From Ectothiorhodospiraceae bacterium (GTDB taxonomy: Bacteria; Pseudomonadota; Gammaproteobacteria; Nitrococcales; Aquisalimonadaceae): a DNA stretch of 40,317 nt. This document shows positions 1 through 8,421 of this stretch, one piece after another. The stretch lies in assembly GCA_007125985.1 (NCBI GenBank), contig SLCE01000089.1, forward strand, positions 1 to 40,317. The letters are read 5' to 3'. A program made the position numbers and the translations under genes. Positions within the stretch are counted from its first letter, which is position 1, and the number at the start of each line of letters is the position of its first letter. The notes beneath the pieces are model-generated. The model saw only the letters and a list, made by a program, of their open reading frames with translations. It was not told the DNA's origin and ran no database searches.

Positions 1-231
1 GCCGCAACTCGGGCAGTGTGAGGCAGGACTTACCAGACCGATTCGCGGTGGTTCCTGGGCGGGCGCCTCTTCACCCAGGGTCTCGCGGGCCTGTTGCAGC
101 CAGTCCTGTTCCAGCATGCGCGGCAGGCGCAGGATGACCACGTTCAGGAAGCTACCGATGAGCAGCCCCAGCACAAAGACAACGCCGACCAGGGCGGTCG
201 GCGTTGTGGACAGGAAGTGGATCAGTTCCAT
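1..231 (-). CDS. pilD: Type IV prepilin peptidase / N-methyltransferase PilD (N-terminal part, cut by window edge)
   Basis: This is the first 77 codons of a gene that runs out of the window. It starts at the ATG on the minus strand at 231-229, eight bases after the pilC stop. The protein opens with MELIHFLSTTPTALVGVVFV and continues into a hydrophobic segment containing GLLIGSFLNVVILRLP, the conserved N-terminal signature of bacterial prepilin peptidases. It ends at the window edge in HCPSCG, the first CxxC of the four-cysteine zinc site. PilD cleaves the leader of prepilins and methylates the new N-terminus at the inner membrane. The catalytic aspartates lie beyond the window, so activity cannot be judged. 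Its place as third gene after pilB and pilC is the usual pilBCD order. Confidence 0.93.
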   Translation of the reverse strand, partial: MELIHFLSTTPTALVGVVFVLGLLIGSFLNVVILRLPRMLEQDWLQQARETLGEEAPAQEPPRIGLVSPASHCPSCG

Positions 232-239
232 GACGTGTC

Positions 240-1460
240 TTAGACCACCTGACCCATCTGGAAGATCGGCAAGTACATGGCGATGACCAGTCCGCCGACC
301 AGAACCCCGAGAATCACCATGATCATCGGCTCCAGCAGGCTGCTCAGGCTGTCGATCATGTTATCCACTTCTTCCTCGTAGAAATCCGCCACCTTGGCCA
401 GCATGCTGTCCAGCGAGCCGGATTCCTCGCCGATGGCGGTCATCTGGATCACCATATTCGGGAACAGGTTGGAGAGTTTCATGGCCACTTGCAGCTGCTG
501 GCCGCTGGCCACCTGCTCCCGCATCTCCTGCACCCCCTTCTGGTAGACATAATTACCAGTGGCGCCGGCCACAGAGTCCAGGGCCTCCACCAGTGGCACA
601 CCGGCGGCGAACATGGTGGACAGGGTACGGGCATAGCGGGCAATCGCCGCTTTCTCCAGAATCATCCCGATGACGGGGATTTTGAGTGAGAGACGGTCCA
701 GGAACTGGACCACCTTCGGATAACGCTTTTTCGCCTCGATGAATAGCAGTACCGCCGCCACGAGGCCGATGATGATGTACAGGCCGTAATCCTGAACAAA
801 ATAGGAAAGCCCCAGGACGAACTGCGTGAACACCGGCAGATCGGCGCCAAAGCCGCGGAACAGGCTTTCGAACTGCGGTACGACGAAGTAGAGCAGAATT
901 GCGGTCACCACGAAGGCAACCACCAGCACGGCGGCCGGGTAGAACAGCGCCTTCTTGATCTTCTTTTTGATGGACTCCGTCTTTTCCAGGTAGGTGGCCA
1001 GCTTGTCCAGCAAGGTGTCGAGCACACCGGCGGATTCCCCGGCCTCCACCAGGTTGCAGAACAGCTCGTTGAACTGGCGCGGATGTTTGCCAAGGGCTTC
1101 ACTGAGATTGGTGCCGCCCTCGACGTCGGTCTTGATGTCCATCACCAGCTTCTGCATGGACGGGTTTTCGTGACCGCGTCCGACGATGTCCAGACCCTGC
1201 ACCAGGGGCACACCGGCGCTCATCATCGTGGCCAACTGACGGCTGAACACGGCGATGTCTCCCGGCGTGATTTTTTTCGCGCGCTTCCCCAGCGATAGCG
1301 ACGACTTTCGCTTCACCGCCTTCGGCGCGATGCCCTGGCGCCGAAGTTCGGCCTTCATCAGGGTCACGTTCTCCGCCTGGGTCTCGCCTTTGACCTTGAC
1401 GCCGCGCTTGTCCGTGCCTTCCCACACGAATGTGGGAATCTTGGCCGCCTTCTGTGCCAT
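240..1460 (-). CDS. pilC: Type IV pilus inner-membrane platform protein PilC
   Basis: PilC is the inner-membrane platform on which the pilus is assembled and on which the PilB motor acts. The 406-residue product has the usual length. It carries two T2SS-F domains, roughly residues 70-195 and 275-395; both open with a similar stretch (FSRQLATMMSAGVPLVQGLD and YARTLSTMFAAGVPLVEALD). There are about three membrane segments, near residues 170-195, 220-240 and 375-400. The ATG at 1460 is followed by MAQKAAKIPTFVWEGTDKRG, a normal PilC start. It lies 16 bases after pilB and 8 bases before pilD, so the three are almost certainly one transcript. No oddities are visible. Confidence 0.97.
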   Translation of the reverse strand: MAQKAAKIPTFVWEGTDKRGVKVKGETQAENVTLMKAELRRQGIAPKAVKRKSSLSLGKRAKKITPGDIAVFSRQLATMMSAGVPLVQGLDIVGRGHENPSMQKLVMDIKTDVEGGTNLSEALGKHPRQFNELFCNLVEAGESAGVLDTLLDKLATYLEKTESIKKKIKKALFYPAAVLVVAFVVTAILLYFVVPQFESLFRGFGADLPVFTQFVLGLSYFVQDYGLYIIIGLVAAVLLFIEAKKRYPKVVQFLDRLSLKIPVIGMILEKAAIARYARTLSTMFAAGVPLVEALDSVAGATGNYVYQKGVQEMREQVASGQQLQVAMKLSNLFPNMVIQMTAIGEESGSLDSMLAKVADFYEEEVDNMIDSLSSLLEPMIMVILGVLVGGLVIAMYLPIFQMGQVV

Positions 1461-1476
1461 GTTGTCGGTTCCTTGT

Positions 1477-3204
1477 TCAGTCCTTGGTCACGCGGTTGAT
1501 CTCTTCGATGCTGGTCACGCCCTGCAGCACTTTCATCAGACCCGAGCGGCGCAGATCGCGAACCCCTTCCTTCTCGGCCTGATCAGCGAGCTGGAGCGAA
1601 TTGCCGTTTTCCATGATGATGCGGCCCATCGCCTCGGAGACGGGCATGACCTGATAGATACCCACCCGGCCCTTGTAACCGAGGGTGCACTGGTCGCAAC
1701 CCTTGGGGCCGTAGAACGTGGGATTCTCGGCCAGATCCTCTTCCGTAAAGCCTTCTGTCAGCAGTGCCTCGCGCGGAACCTCCACCGGTTCCTTGCAGCT
1801 GTTGCACAGGCGCCGCGCCAGCCGCTGGGCAATGATCAGATGGACGGAAGAGGCGATGTTGAAGGCGGGGACCCCCATGTTTGCCAGCCGGGTCAGGGTT
1901 TGCGGTGCGTCGTTGGTGTGCAGGGTGGACAACACCAGGTGACCGGTCTGCGCCGCCTTGACCCCGATTTCCGCGGTTTCCAGGTCGCGAATTTCCCCCA
2001 CCATGATCACGTCCGGATCCTGACGCAGAAAAGCGCGCAGAGCCGAGGCAAAAGTCAGGCCGGCTTTGACGTTCAAGTTGACCTGGTTGATCCCGGCCAG
2101 GTTGATTTCCACCGGATCCTCGACCGTCGAAATGTTGCGGTCCTCGGTATTGAGAATGTTCAGGGCGGTGTATAGAGACACCGTTTTACCGCTACCGGTC
2201 GGGCCGGTGACCAGGACCATGCCGTAGGGCTTGGCGATGGCGTCCAGGAACAACTGCTTCTGGTCCTCCTCGTAGCCCAGTGCGTCGATGCCGAGCATGG
2301 CGCTGCTGGGGTCGAGGATACGCAGCACGATCTTTTCGCCGAACAGCGTGGGGCAGGAGTTGACGCGGAAGTCGATGGCCCGCGACTTGGACAGATTCAT
2401 CTTGATGCGGCCATCCTGAGGCACGCGGCGTTCGGCGATGTCCATGCGCGACATGACTTTCAGGCGGGCCGAAATGCGCGGCGCCAGGCCCAGCGGCGGG
2501 CTGGCCACGGTGCGCAGCATCCCATCCTGCCGGAAGCGGACGCGGAATTTTTTCTCGTAGGGCTCGAAATGGATATCGGACGCCCCTTTCTTGATGGCAT
2601 CCAGCAGCACCTTGTTCACGAAACGGACCACGGGCGCGTCATCGGCGTCGCTCTCGGAGACATCGGGACCGGCCGGTTCTTCCTCGCCGCCTGTGATGGA
2701 CAGGTTGTCCAGGTCCTCGTCGAGTTCCTCGGAGTCGAGACTGGTGTCCTGCGCATCCATGGCCCGGTCAATGGCCCGGGCAAGTTTGTCCTGCTCCACC
2801 AGGACCGGGTCTGTGGTCAGGCCGCTGTGGAACTTGAATTCATCCAGCGCATCCAGGTTGGTCGGATCGGACACGCCGACGAACAGCCGTTTGCCGCGCT
2901 TGAATACGGGGAGCGCCTGATGGTGGCGGATCAGCCGTTCGCTGACCAGGCCGGTGACTGCGGGATCCAGGTCAATGGCATTGATGTCCAGCAAAGGAAC
3001 ACCGAATTCGGCGGCCGCGGCCAAGCCCAGATCAGCCCCGGAGACCACCTTGTGTTCCACAAGCCATGCCACCAGCGGTTGGCGCGCCTTGCGCGCCTCA
3101 TCGATGGCCTCACGCGCCGCATCTTCAGTGATCAGACCGTCGCGCACCAGACGCCCCGCAAGGCCGGTTAGCTTCATTTTGTTGTTGGGGTTCGGAATCG
3201 CCAT
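1477..3204 (-). CDS. pilB: Type IV pilus extension ATPase PilB
   Basis: PilB is the hexameric cytoplasmic ATPase that drives pilus extension. The 575-residue protein has an N-terminal MshEN-type domain (about residues 10-150), which in related ATPases binds c-di-GMP. A short acidic linker follows, then the secretion-ATPase core. Visible motifs are the Walker A GPTGSGKT near residue 335, an Asp-box and Walker B in RQDPDVIMVGEIRD, a His box in GHLVLSTLHTND, and the CNSC and CDQC pairs (about residues 468-505) that bind zinc. The ATG at 3204 gives MAIPNPNNKMKLTGLAGRLV, a standard start. It is the first gene of pilBCD. A weak TATAGT -10 candidate lies at 3417-3412 on the minus strand, but no good -35 box accompanies it. 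Confidence 0.97.
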   Translation of the reverse strand: MAIPNPNNKMKLTGLAGRLVRDGLITEDAAREAIDEARKARQPLVAWLVEHKVVSGADLGLAAAAEFGVPLLDINAIDLDPAVTGLVSERLIRHHQALPVFKRGKRLFVGVSDPTNLDALDEFKFHSGLTTDPVLVEQDKLARAIDRAMDAQDTSLDSEELDEDLDNLSITGGEEEPAGPDVSESDADDAPVVRFVNKVLLDAIKKGASDIHFEPYEKKFRVRFRQDGMLRTVASPPLGLAPRISARLKVMSRMDIAERRVPQDGRIKMNLSKSRAIDFRVNSCPTLFGEKIVLRILDPSSAMLGIDALGYEEDQKQLFLDAIAKPYGMVLVTGPTGSGKTVSLYTALNILNTEDRNISTVEDPVEINLAGINQVNLNVKAGLTFASALRAFLRQDPDVIMVGEIRDLETAEIGVKAAQTGHLVLSTLHTNDAPQTLTRLANMGVPAFNIASSVHLIIAQRLARRLCNSCKEPVEVPREALLTEGFTEEDLAENPTFYGPKGCDQCTLGYKGRVGIYQVMPVSEAMGRIIMENGNSLQLADQAEKEGVRDLRRSGLMKVLQGVTSIEEINRVTKD

Positions 3205-3533
3205 GGGCTAGAGCCTGCTGCGACGCTCCGGCAGGCGCATCGGTCCTGCTTTGCTCGATGCCCGCCACTGGATGCGTCCTGTGCTGTGGTTATTCGTCCG
3301 TTGTTGCATCCCTGTTGGCCTGTTCCCACGGTCCCGCCGGCAAACACCGGCCTGAATGATCCGCCAGCCGATTCCAGGAAGTACGCATGGTTGTCGACCA
3401 TTTCTCGACGCACTATAAACGATTGCCGGGCCGGAACGAAACGATAACGGAATGCTAACAGCGGCTTGCGCCGCTGTCTGTGACACGGGCCGCGAATCCG
3501 GCAAGCGGCCCGTGTGTTCGCCATGCTGGCGCC
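3205..3533. other. Intergenic region between aacS end and pilB start
   Basis: No credible coding sequence is visible in these 329 bases. Reading frames here are short and unlike proteins. The region holds the tandem hairpins behind aacS (3458-3515) and must contain the pilB promoter. In Pseudomonas a divergent pilA often sits here. No prepilin-like sequence (leader ending in Gly followed by a hydrophobic helix) can be found on either strand. Confidence 0.6.
3458..3515 (-). terminator. Two tandem hairpins downstream of aacS
   Basis: Nineteen bases after the aacS stop lies a perfect 11-bp inverted repeat, ACACGGGCCGC at 3483-3493 and GCGGCCCGTGT at 3505-3515, with an 11-base loop. It is followed at once by a perfect 8-bp one, ACAGCGGC at 3458-3465 and GCCGCTGT at 3470-3477, with a 4-base loop. 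Neither is followed by a clear T run on the minus strand, so this is a hairpin-type 3' end of the aacS operon and perhaps a Rho-assisted or processed end, not a textbook intrinsic terminator. Confidence 0.55.
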
Positions 3534-5519
3534 TCAGCCGCTCAATAGGCCCTCTTCCCGGAGTCGTTCGCGGATGTGATCCAGCGACTCGGGATTGGTC
3601 AGGGCGCCCAGGTTTCCGGGGCGTGTTTCGCCCTGCAGCATGCGGGCGACCGCGATCTCTACCTTTTTGCCGCTGCGGGTGTAGGGAATGTCGTCCACGG
3701 CCACGATCCGGGCGGGCACATGCCGTGGGCTCGCGTTACGTCGGATGCGGTCCTTGATCTCGCGGCTCAGGTTACGGTCCAGGTGGCCGCCGTCCTTGAG
3801 CATGACCAGCAACACCACCTCCACATCGCCATCCACCGGCCGACCGATCACCAGGCTGTCGCTGATAGCGTCTATGGTCTCCACCTGGCGGTAAATCTCC
3901 GCGGTACCGATGCGCACGCCACCCGGGTTCAGGGTGGCATCCGAGCGGCCGTAGATGATGGCGCCCCCGTGTTCCGTGAACCGGACGAAATCGCCATGGG
4001 CCCAGACGCCGGGGAAGGTGGAGAAATAGGCGTCCCGATAGCGGCTGCCATCGGCATCGTTCCAGAAGCCCACCGGCATGGATGGCAGTGGTTGTCGACA
4101 CACCAGTTCCCCGCGCTCGCCGTCCAGCGCCTCACCGTCCTCGCTGTAGGCAACCACATCCACGCCGAGCAGAGGGCATTGGATCTCACCGCGTCGGACC
4201 GGAAGCATGGGGTTGCTGCCGACGAAGCAGCCGCAAATGTCGGTGCCGCCGGCGATGGATCCCAGCAGAATGTCGCGGGAGACATGGTCGTAGAACCAAT
4301 CGTAGTCCTCCGGCAACAAGGGCGAGCCGGTGGAGAACACCACGCGCAGGCGTGAAAGATCCAGGTCCTTCCCCGGACTCACGCCGAGCTTCCGGCAAGC
4401 AGCGATAAAGCGGGCGCTGGTGCCGAAATGGGTCAGTTTTTCTTCGGCGCACAGCCGCCAGAGCATGCTCGCATCCGGGTAGGCCGGCGAGCCGTCATAC
4501 ACCACCAGCGTGGCGCCGGTCATCAAGGCGGAGGCCTGCCAGTTCCACATCATCCATCCGCAGGTGGTGAAATACAGGAACCGGTCATCCGGTTTGCCGG
4601 CATCGCCATGGAGCATCAGTTCCTTGGCGTGGTTGAGGAGAATGCCGCCGGCCCCGTGAACAATACACTTGGGTTTGCCGGTGGTCCCGGACGAGTACAG
4701 GATGTAGACCGGATGATCCGCCGGCAGTGGCGTGAAGGAGGGGGGTGCCCCATGTCCCCGGGAAAGCGCATCGTCCCAGGTGGTCATCTGCGCGCTCTCC
4801 GGCATGGGGGCGTCGTCCAGGTGCCGGATGACCACGGTATGAGCCAGGCCGGGGAGCTGCCGGGCCAACGCCAGGATCTGTTCCTGCCGTTCGAATTGCT
4901 TGCCTCCGTAGCCATAGCCGTTGACCGCGATCAGCACCTTGGGCTCGATCTGGCCAAAGCGGTCGAGGGTCGCGTTGGTGCCGAAATCGGGCGAAGCTGA
5001 ACTCCACACGGCGCCCAGGCTGGTGGTGGCCAGCATGGCCACCATGGCTTCGTAGCTATTGCTGACCAACCCCGCCACGCGGTCGCCGGTTTCAACACCC
5101 TGGCTGCGCAGGAATGCCTCCAGCGCGCCCACATCCTCCAATAGCTGCCGCTGGCTGCGGCGCACCACGGCGCGCCCTTCGGCGTAGGCCACCACCGCTT
5201 CCCGCTCAGGGTCCCCGTCTACCGCATGGCGCAGCAGGTTGCGGGCGAAGTTGAGGCGGGCGCCGGGCAGCCACTGCGCGCCCGGCATCTCGCGTCGCCC
5301 CAGCATGGCGTCAGGCGGGGTCTCGGCGTGCAGTTCACAGTAGTCCCAGACTGTGCGCCAGAACTGTTCCAGATCGTCCACCGACCATGAATGCAAGGCC
5401 TGATAGTCGTTGAACGGTCCGTGACCCTGCTGTTCCAGCCAGCGCAGATAGCGCGCCATCACGCTCTGTTCCAGTTCCCGCTGTCCCGGTTGCCAGAGTA
5501 TGGGGCTGTTGTCGCTCAT
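3534..5519 (-). CDS. aacS: Acetoacetyl-CoA synthetase (acetoacetate--CoA ligase, EC 6.2.1.16)
   Basis: This enzyme activates acetoacetate with ATP and CoA to acetoacetyl-CoA. The 661-residue length fits AacS, which is longer than most acyl-CoA ligases. The adenylation signature YILYSSGTTGKPKCIVHG lies near residue 275. The stretch VWSSASPDFGTNATLDRFGQ and the N-terminal segment around ARLNFARNLL are typical of the acetyl/acetoacetyl-CoA synthetase group, and GRSDATLNPGGVRIGTAEIY with a C-terminal GKKVE carries the catalytic lysine region. It starts 13 bases after bdhA, whose product makes acetoacetate, so the two steps are adjacent in pathway and on the DNA. It is the last gene of the TRAP-bdhA-aacS operon. 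A propionyl- or acetyl-CoA synthetase is less likely given the AacS-type N-terminus and the bdhA neighbour. Confidence 0.92.
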   Translation of the reverse strand: MSDNSPILWQPGQRELEQSVMARYLRWLEQQGHGPFNDYQALHSWSVDDLEQFWRTVWDYCELHAETPPDAMLGRREMPGAQWLPGARLNFARNLLRHAVDGDPEREAVVAYAEGRAVVRRSQRQLLEDVGALEAFLRSQGVETGDRVAGLVSNSYEAMVAMLATTSLGAVWSSASPDFGTNATLDRFGQIEPKVLIAVNGYGYGGKQFERQEQILALARQLPGLAHTVVIRHLDDAPMPESAQMTTWDDALSRGHGAPPSFTPLPADHPVYILYSSGTTGKPKCIVHGAGGILLNHAKELMLHGDAGKPDDRFLYFTTCGWMMWNWQASALMTGATLVVYDGSPAYPDASMLWRLCAEEKLTHFGTSARFIAACRKLGVSPGKDLDLSRLRVVFSTGSPLLPEDYDWFYDHVSRDILLGSIAGGTDICGCFVGSNPMLPVRRGEIQCPLLGVDVVAYSEDGEALDGERGELVCRQPLPSMPVGFWNDADGSRYRDAYFSTFPGVWAHGDFVRFTEHGGAIIYGRSDATLNPGGVRIGTAEIYRQVETIDAISDSLVIGRPVDGDVEVVLLVMLKDGGHLDRNLSREIKDRIRRNASPRHVPARIVAVDDIPYTRSGKKVEIAVARMLQGETRPGNLGALTNPESLDHIRERLREEGLLSG

Positions 5520-5532
5520 TGAGGGTCTCCGT

Positions 5533-6315
5533 TTACTGCATGTGCCAACCGTGGCTCACCACCACCGATTGCCCGGTCAGGGCGTTGGTCGGGAAGGCTG
5601 CCAGGTGAATAGCGAGTTCAGCCACGTCGTCCAGCGTGGTGAATTCCTGGTCCACAGTGTTGCGCAACATGATGTTCCGCACCACCTCCTCTTCCGAAAT
5701 GCCGAACTCCTTTGCCTGTTCCGGGATCTGCTTTTCCACCAATGGCGTGCGCACAAAGCCCGGGCAGATGATGTTGGAGCGCACCCCGTGGTTGGCCCCT
5801 TCCTTGGCCACGGCCCGGCAGAGACCGAGCAGTCCGTGTTTGGCCGCAACGTAAGGGGCTTTGAGCGGGGAAGCCTCTTTGGAATGCACGGACCCCATGT
5901 AAATGATGGAGCCTCCGCGCCCGGCCTGATACATCTGGCGCAGGCTGGCCCGGGTGAGCAGAAAAGCCCCGTCCAGATGCACGGCCATGACCTTGCGCCA
6001 GTTGTCGAACGCCAGCTTGTCCAGCGGATCGATATGCTGAATGCCCGCGTTGGCGATGGCAATATCCAGTCCGCCCCAGGCGTCCACGACGGCCCGAACG
6101 CCCTGATCCACCGCCTGTTCGTCTGTCACGTCCATGGTGATCGCCATGGCCTCGCCGCCGTTATCGCGAATGTGGCCCGCGGCCTCTGCTGCCGCCTCAG
6201 CACCGAGGTCTGCGATGGCCACCTTGGCACCCTCGCGGGCATAGCTCTCGGCGATGGCGAACCCGATACCACGGGCTGCGCCGGTGATCAGTGCAATCTT
6301 GTTCTTCAGACGCAT
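5533..6315 (-). CDS. bdhA: D-3-hydroxybutyrate dehydrogenase (SDR family, EC 1.1.1.30)
   Basis: A 260-residue short-chain dehydrogenase that oxidises D-3-hydroxybutyrate to acetoacetate with NAD+. The nucleotide-binding TGAARGIG is at residues 11-18, NAG at 89-91, and the catalytic Ser142, Tyr155 and Lys159 are present. Beyond the general SDR features it has the substrate-site residues known from Pseudomonas 3-hydroxybutyrate dehydrogenase: Gln in NAGIQH, His144, Lys152, Gln196 in RTPLVEKQI, and Trp257 four residues from the end. The ATG at 6315 is preferred because AGGAG stands 8 bases upstream; an ORF extension 19 codons longer lacks a ribosome site. It sits 16 bases after dctM and 13 before aacS. 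Confidence 0.93.
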   Translation of the reverse strand: MRLKNKIALITGAARGIGFAIAESYAREGAKVAIADLGAEAAAEAAGHIRDNGGEAMAITMDVTDEQAVDQGVRAVVDAWGGLDIAIANAGIQHIDPLDKLAFDNWRKVMAVHLDGAFLLTRASLRQMYQAGRGGSIIYMGSVHSKEASPLKAPYVAAKHGLLGLCRAVAKEGANHGVRSNIICPGFVRTPLVEKQIPEQAKEFGISEEEVVRNIMLRNTVDQEFTTLDDVAELAIHLAAFPTNALTGQSVVVSHGWHMQ

Positions 6316-6331
6316 GGTCTCTACTCCTGCA

Positions 6332-7702
6332 TCAGCGGCCGCCATACATTTCGTGCGGCAGCCAGGTGGCAAGTGGCTCGAACCAGAAGACGAGCATCAG
6401 GCCGAGCAATTGCAGTGCGACGAAGGGCGCGACGCCCACATAGATGTCCCGGGTGCTTATGCCCGGTGGGCAGACACCCTTGATGTAGAACAGGGCGAAG
6501 CCCACCGGAGGGGTCAGGAACGAGGTCTGCAGGCAGATGGCGAAGAGAATGGCGAACCACACCGGGTCGACACTCAGGCTGAAAACCACGGGTGCCACCA
6601 GTGGCAGGATGATCAGCGTGATCTCCACCCAGTCGAGGAAGAAGCCCAGCAGGAACACCATGAACAGGATGGTGAGTACGATACCTGTCTCGGTGAAAGG
6701 CAGACCGGTGATGGCCGCGCGTACCACGTCGTCGCCGCCTAATCCGCGCAGCACCGAGGCGAACACGGTGGCGCCGATGAAGATGGCGAAGATGAAGGCG
6801 GTGGTGCGGCTGGTCTGGTACACGGCATCGGCCAGCACGCGGTAGTTCAGGCTGCGGTTGAACAAGGCGAGCACCAGCGCGCCCAGCGCACCCACGGCGG
6901 AGGCCTCGGTGGTGGTGGCAAAACCGGTGAAGATGGAGCCGAGCACGGCGATGATCAGCCCCAACGGCGGCAGCACGGCAATGAACACATCGAACAGCGC
7001 ACGCAGGGTGAGCGGTTTACGGTCTTCCGGTGCCGGTGCCAGGTCTTTCTTGATGTAGGCGGCGATGAGGATGAAAGCGATGTACATCAGCCCCAGCATG
7101 ATGCCGGGGATCAGCGCCCCCATGAACAGCCGCCCCACCGAGGCATCAGGCGTACCAAGGCGATCTGCCATGAGTACCAGCATGATGCTCGGTGGCACCA
7201 GGATGCCCAGCGTGCCCACTGAACAGGCCGTGCCCACGGCCAGCGACTTGTTGTATTTCGCCGCCATCATCGGCCCGAGCGAAAGCATGCCGAGCAGCAC
7301 CACCGAGGCGCCGACGATGCCGGTGGAGGCGGCCAGTAGCACACCGACGATGACCACGGTCACGGCATAGCCGCCGCGCAGCCCGCCGAGCACTGTGACC
7401 AGCGACTTCATCAGTCGCTCGGCGATGCCGGACCGGTCCAGCATGATGCCCATGAAGATGAACAGGGGCAGCGCCACCATGAGTTCGTTGGAGACGATGC
7501 CGTAGATGCGTCGGTCGAGCACGCCAATGGTGCCGCCCCAGGTGAACCAGATGTCCGCCTGGAAGTATTCCACCAGCACATGGCCGATGACCGCGAACAG
7601 AAAGCCCACACCCGCCAGCGACCATGCCACGGGGAAGCCCAGCAGCAGCATGGCCATGAAGCTGGCGAACATGCCAATAACCAGCAGTTCTTCCATACCC
7701 AT
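6332..7702 (-). CDS. dctM: TRAP transporter large permease subunit (DctM family)
   Basis: The large membrane subunit of a tripartite ATP-independent periplasmic transporter; it forms the Na+-coupled transport path. The 456-residue protein is almost wholly hydrophobic, with about 12 membrane segments. It has family features such as [20 protein letters not shown] near residue 80, [19 protein letters not shown] near 170 and [14 protein letters not shown] near the C-terminus. The length fits the mannitol/chloroaromatic/2-oxoacid branch of TRAP systems rather than the shorter C4-dicarboxylate branch. It starts 5 bases after dctQ and ends 16 bases before bdhA, so transport and catabolism genes share one message. 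Confidence 0.93.
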   Translation of the reverse strand: MGMEELLVIGMFASFMAMLLLGFPVAWSLAGVGFLFAVIGHVLVEYFQADIWFTWGGTIGVLDRRIYGIVSNELMVALPLFIFMGIMLDRSGIAERLMKSLVTVLGGLRGGYAVTVVIVGVLLAASTGIVGASVVLLGMLSLGPMMAAKYNKSLAVGTACSVGTLGILVPPSIMLVLMADRLGTPDASVGRLFMGALIPGIMLGLMYIAFILIAAYIKKDLAPAPEDRKPLTLRALFDVFIAVLPPLGLIIAVLGSIFTGFATTTEASAVGALGALVLALFNRSLNYRVLADAVYQTSRTTAFIFAIFIGATVFASVLRGLGGDDVVRAAITGLPFTETGIVLTILFMVFLLGFFLDWVEITLIILPLVAPVVFSLSVDPVWFAILFAICLQTSFLTPPVGFALFYIKGVCPPGISTRDIYVGVAPFVALQLLGLMLVFWFEPLATWLPHEMYGGR

Positions 7703-7707
7703 GCGAT

Positions 7708-8349
7708 TCAGTCCCCCGATTTGGTGGCGGTGGTTGCAGCGTGCGTACTGTCGCCTTTGGGCGTGAACGCCCGGGGGAAGCCGAACAGCAGCGTGGCGCA
7801 GCGCAGCGCGCGGGAGACGATGGCGATGGCCACCAGGCTCATGCCGATCGGTAGCATGCTCTTGATGATGAAGCGGTAGGGCAGGCCGCTGGGAGCCTGC
7901 GAGCGCTCGCCACGGATAAAGGAGCGATACGCGTACTGGATGAGTTCATCGATCATGAAGTAGAGGATTGGCAGGAGCAGCAGCACGATGGCGAGCAGTT
8001 CGATCCAGGCCTGAGTCTTCAGTGAGAACTTCTCGCGCAGCACATCCACGCGCACGTGATCATCGGTGACCACGGCGTAGGCCAGGGTGAGCATCATGGT
8101 GGCGCCGAACAGATGCCAGGACAGCTCCTCCAGCGCAATGGAGCCGCGGCCAAGGATGAAGCGGCTGAATACATTACTCAACACCACCACGAGTGTGACG
8201 ATCCACAGCCAGGAGACGGCCTTGCCGAAGATCGAAATACCGCTGTCGGCGAAATAGCTGATGCGGTTGGTGGGCAGTTTCGGCCCAGTATTGAAGCCCG
8301 GCGAGGCGCCCTGCCTTGGCTCCTCGGATGCGTCGATGCGGTCAGTCAT
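7708..8349 (-). CDS. dctQ: TRAP transporter small permease subunit (DctQ family)
   Basis: The small membrane subunit that partners DctM. It is 213 residues with four predicted membrane segments: around 33-55 (SWLWIVTLVVVLSNVFSRF), 75-95, 115-140 (LLAIVLLLLPILYFMIDELI) and 165-190. The motif LEELSWHLFGATMMLTLAYA is typical of DctQ. The ATG at 8349 is chosen; a TTG codon directly before it is a possible alternative start. GGAG lies about a dozen bases upstream. The 72-base gap to dctP is filled by a strong hairpin. The N-terminal 30 residues are polar and probably cytoplasmic. Confidence 0.9.
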   Translation of the reverse strand: MTDRIDASEEPRQGASPGFNTGPKLPTNRISYFADSGISIFGKAVSWLWIVTLVVVLSNVFSRFILGRGSIALEELSWHLFGATMMLTLAYAVVTDDHVRVDVLREKFSLKTQAWIELLAIVLLLLPILYFMIDELIQYAYRSFIRGERSQAPSGLPYRFIIKSMLPIGMSLVAIAIVSRALRCATLLFGFPRAFTPKGDSTHAATTATKSGD

Positions 8350-8374
8350 CAATCGATGCTCCAGTCAAGCGGAA

Positions 8375-8403
8375 AGCCGGGGGTGGACTGACCGCCCCCG
8401 GCT
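8375..8403 (-). promoter_or_regulatory. Hairpin between dctP and dctQ (mRNA stabiliser or attenuator)
   Basis: A perfect 9-bp inverted repeat, AGCCGGGGG at 8375-8383 and CCCCCGGCT at 8395-8403, with an 11-base loop, fills the gap between the binding-protein gene and the permease genes. On the minus strand it is followed by TTCC only, so full termination is unlikely. Such hairpins after binding-protein genes often protect the upstream message and lower expression of the downstream permeases. That function here is inference. Confidence 0.65.
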
Positions 8404-8421
8404 CGTGCGTTGCGTCAGGCC

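Noticed and set aside
1255-2175. 306-residue plus-strand frame over pilC and pilB
   Set aside because: Antisense to two genes with clear domains; no ribosome site and no family motif.
3205-3533. pilA next to pilB
   Set aside because: No prepilin leader or hydrophobic pilin helix in any frame of the gap.
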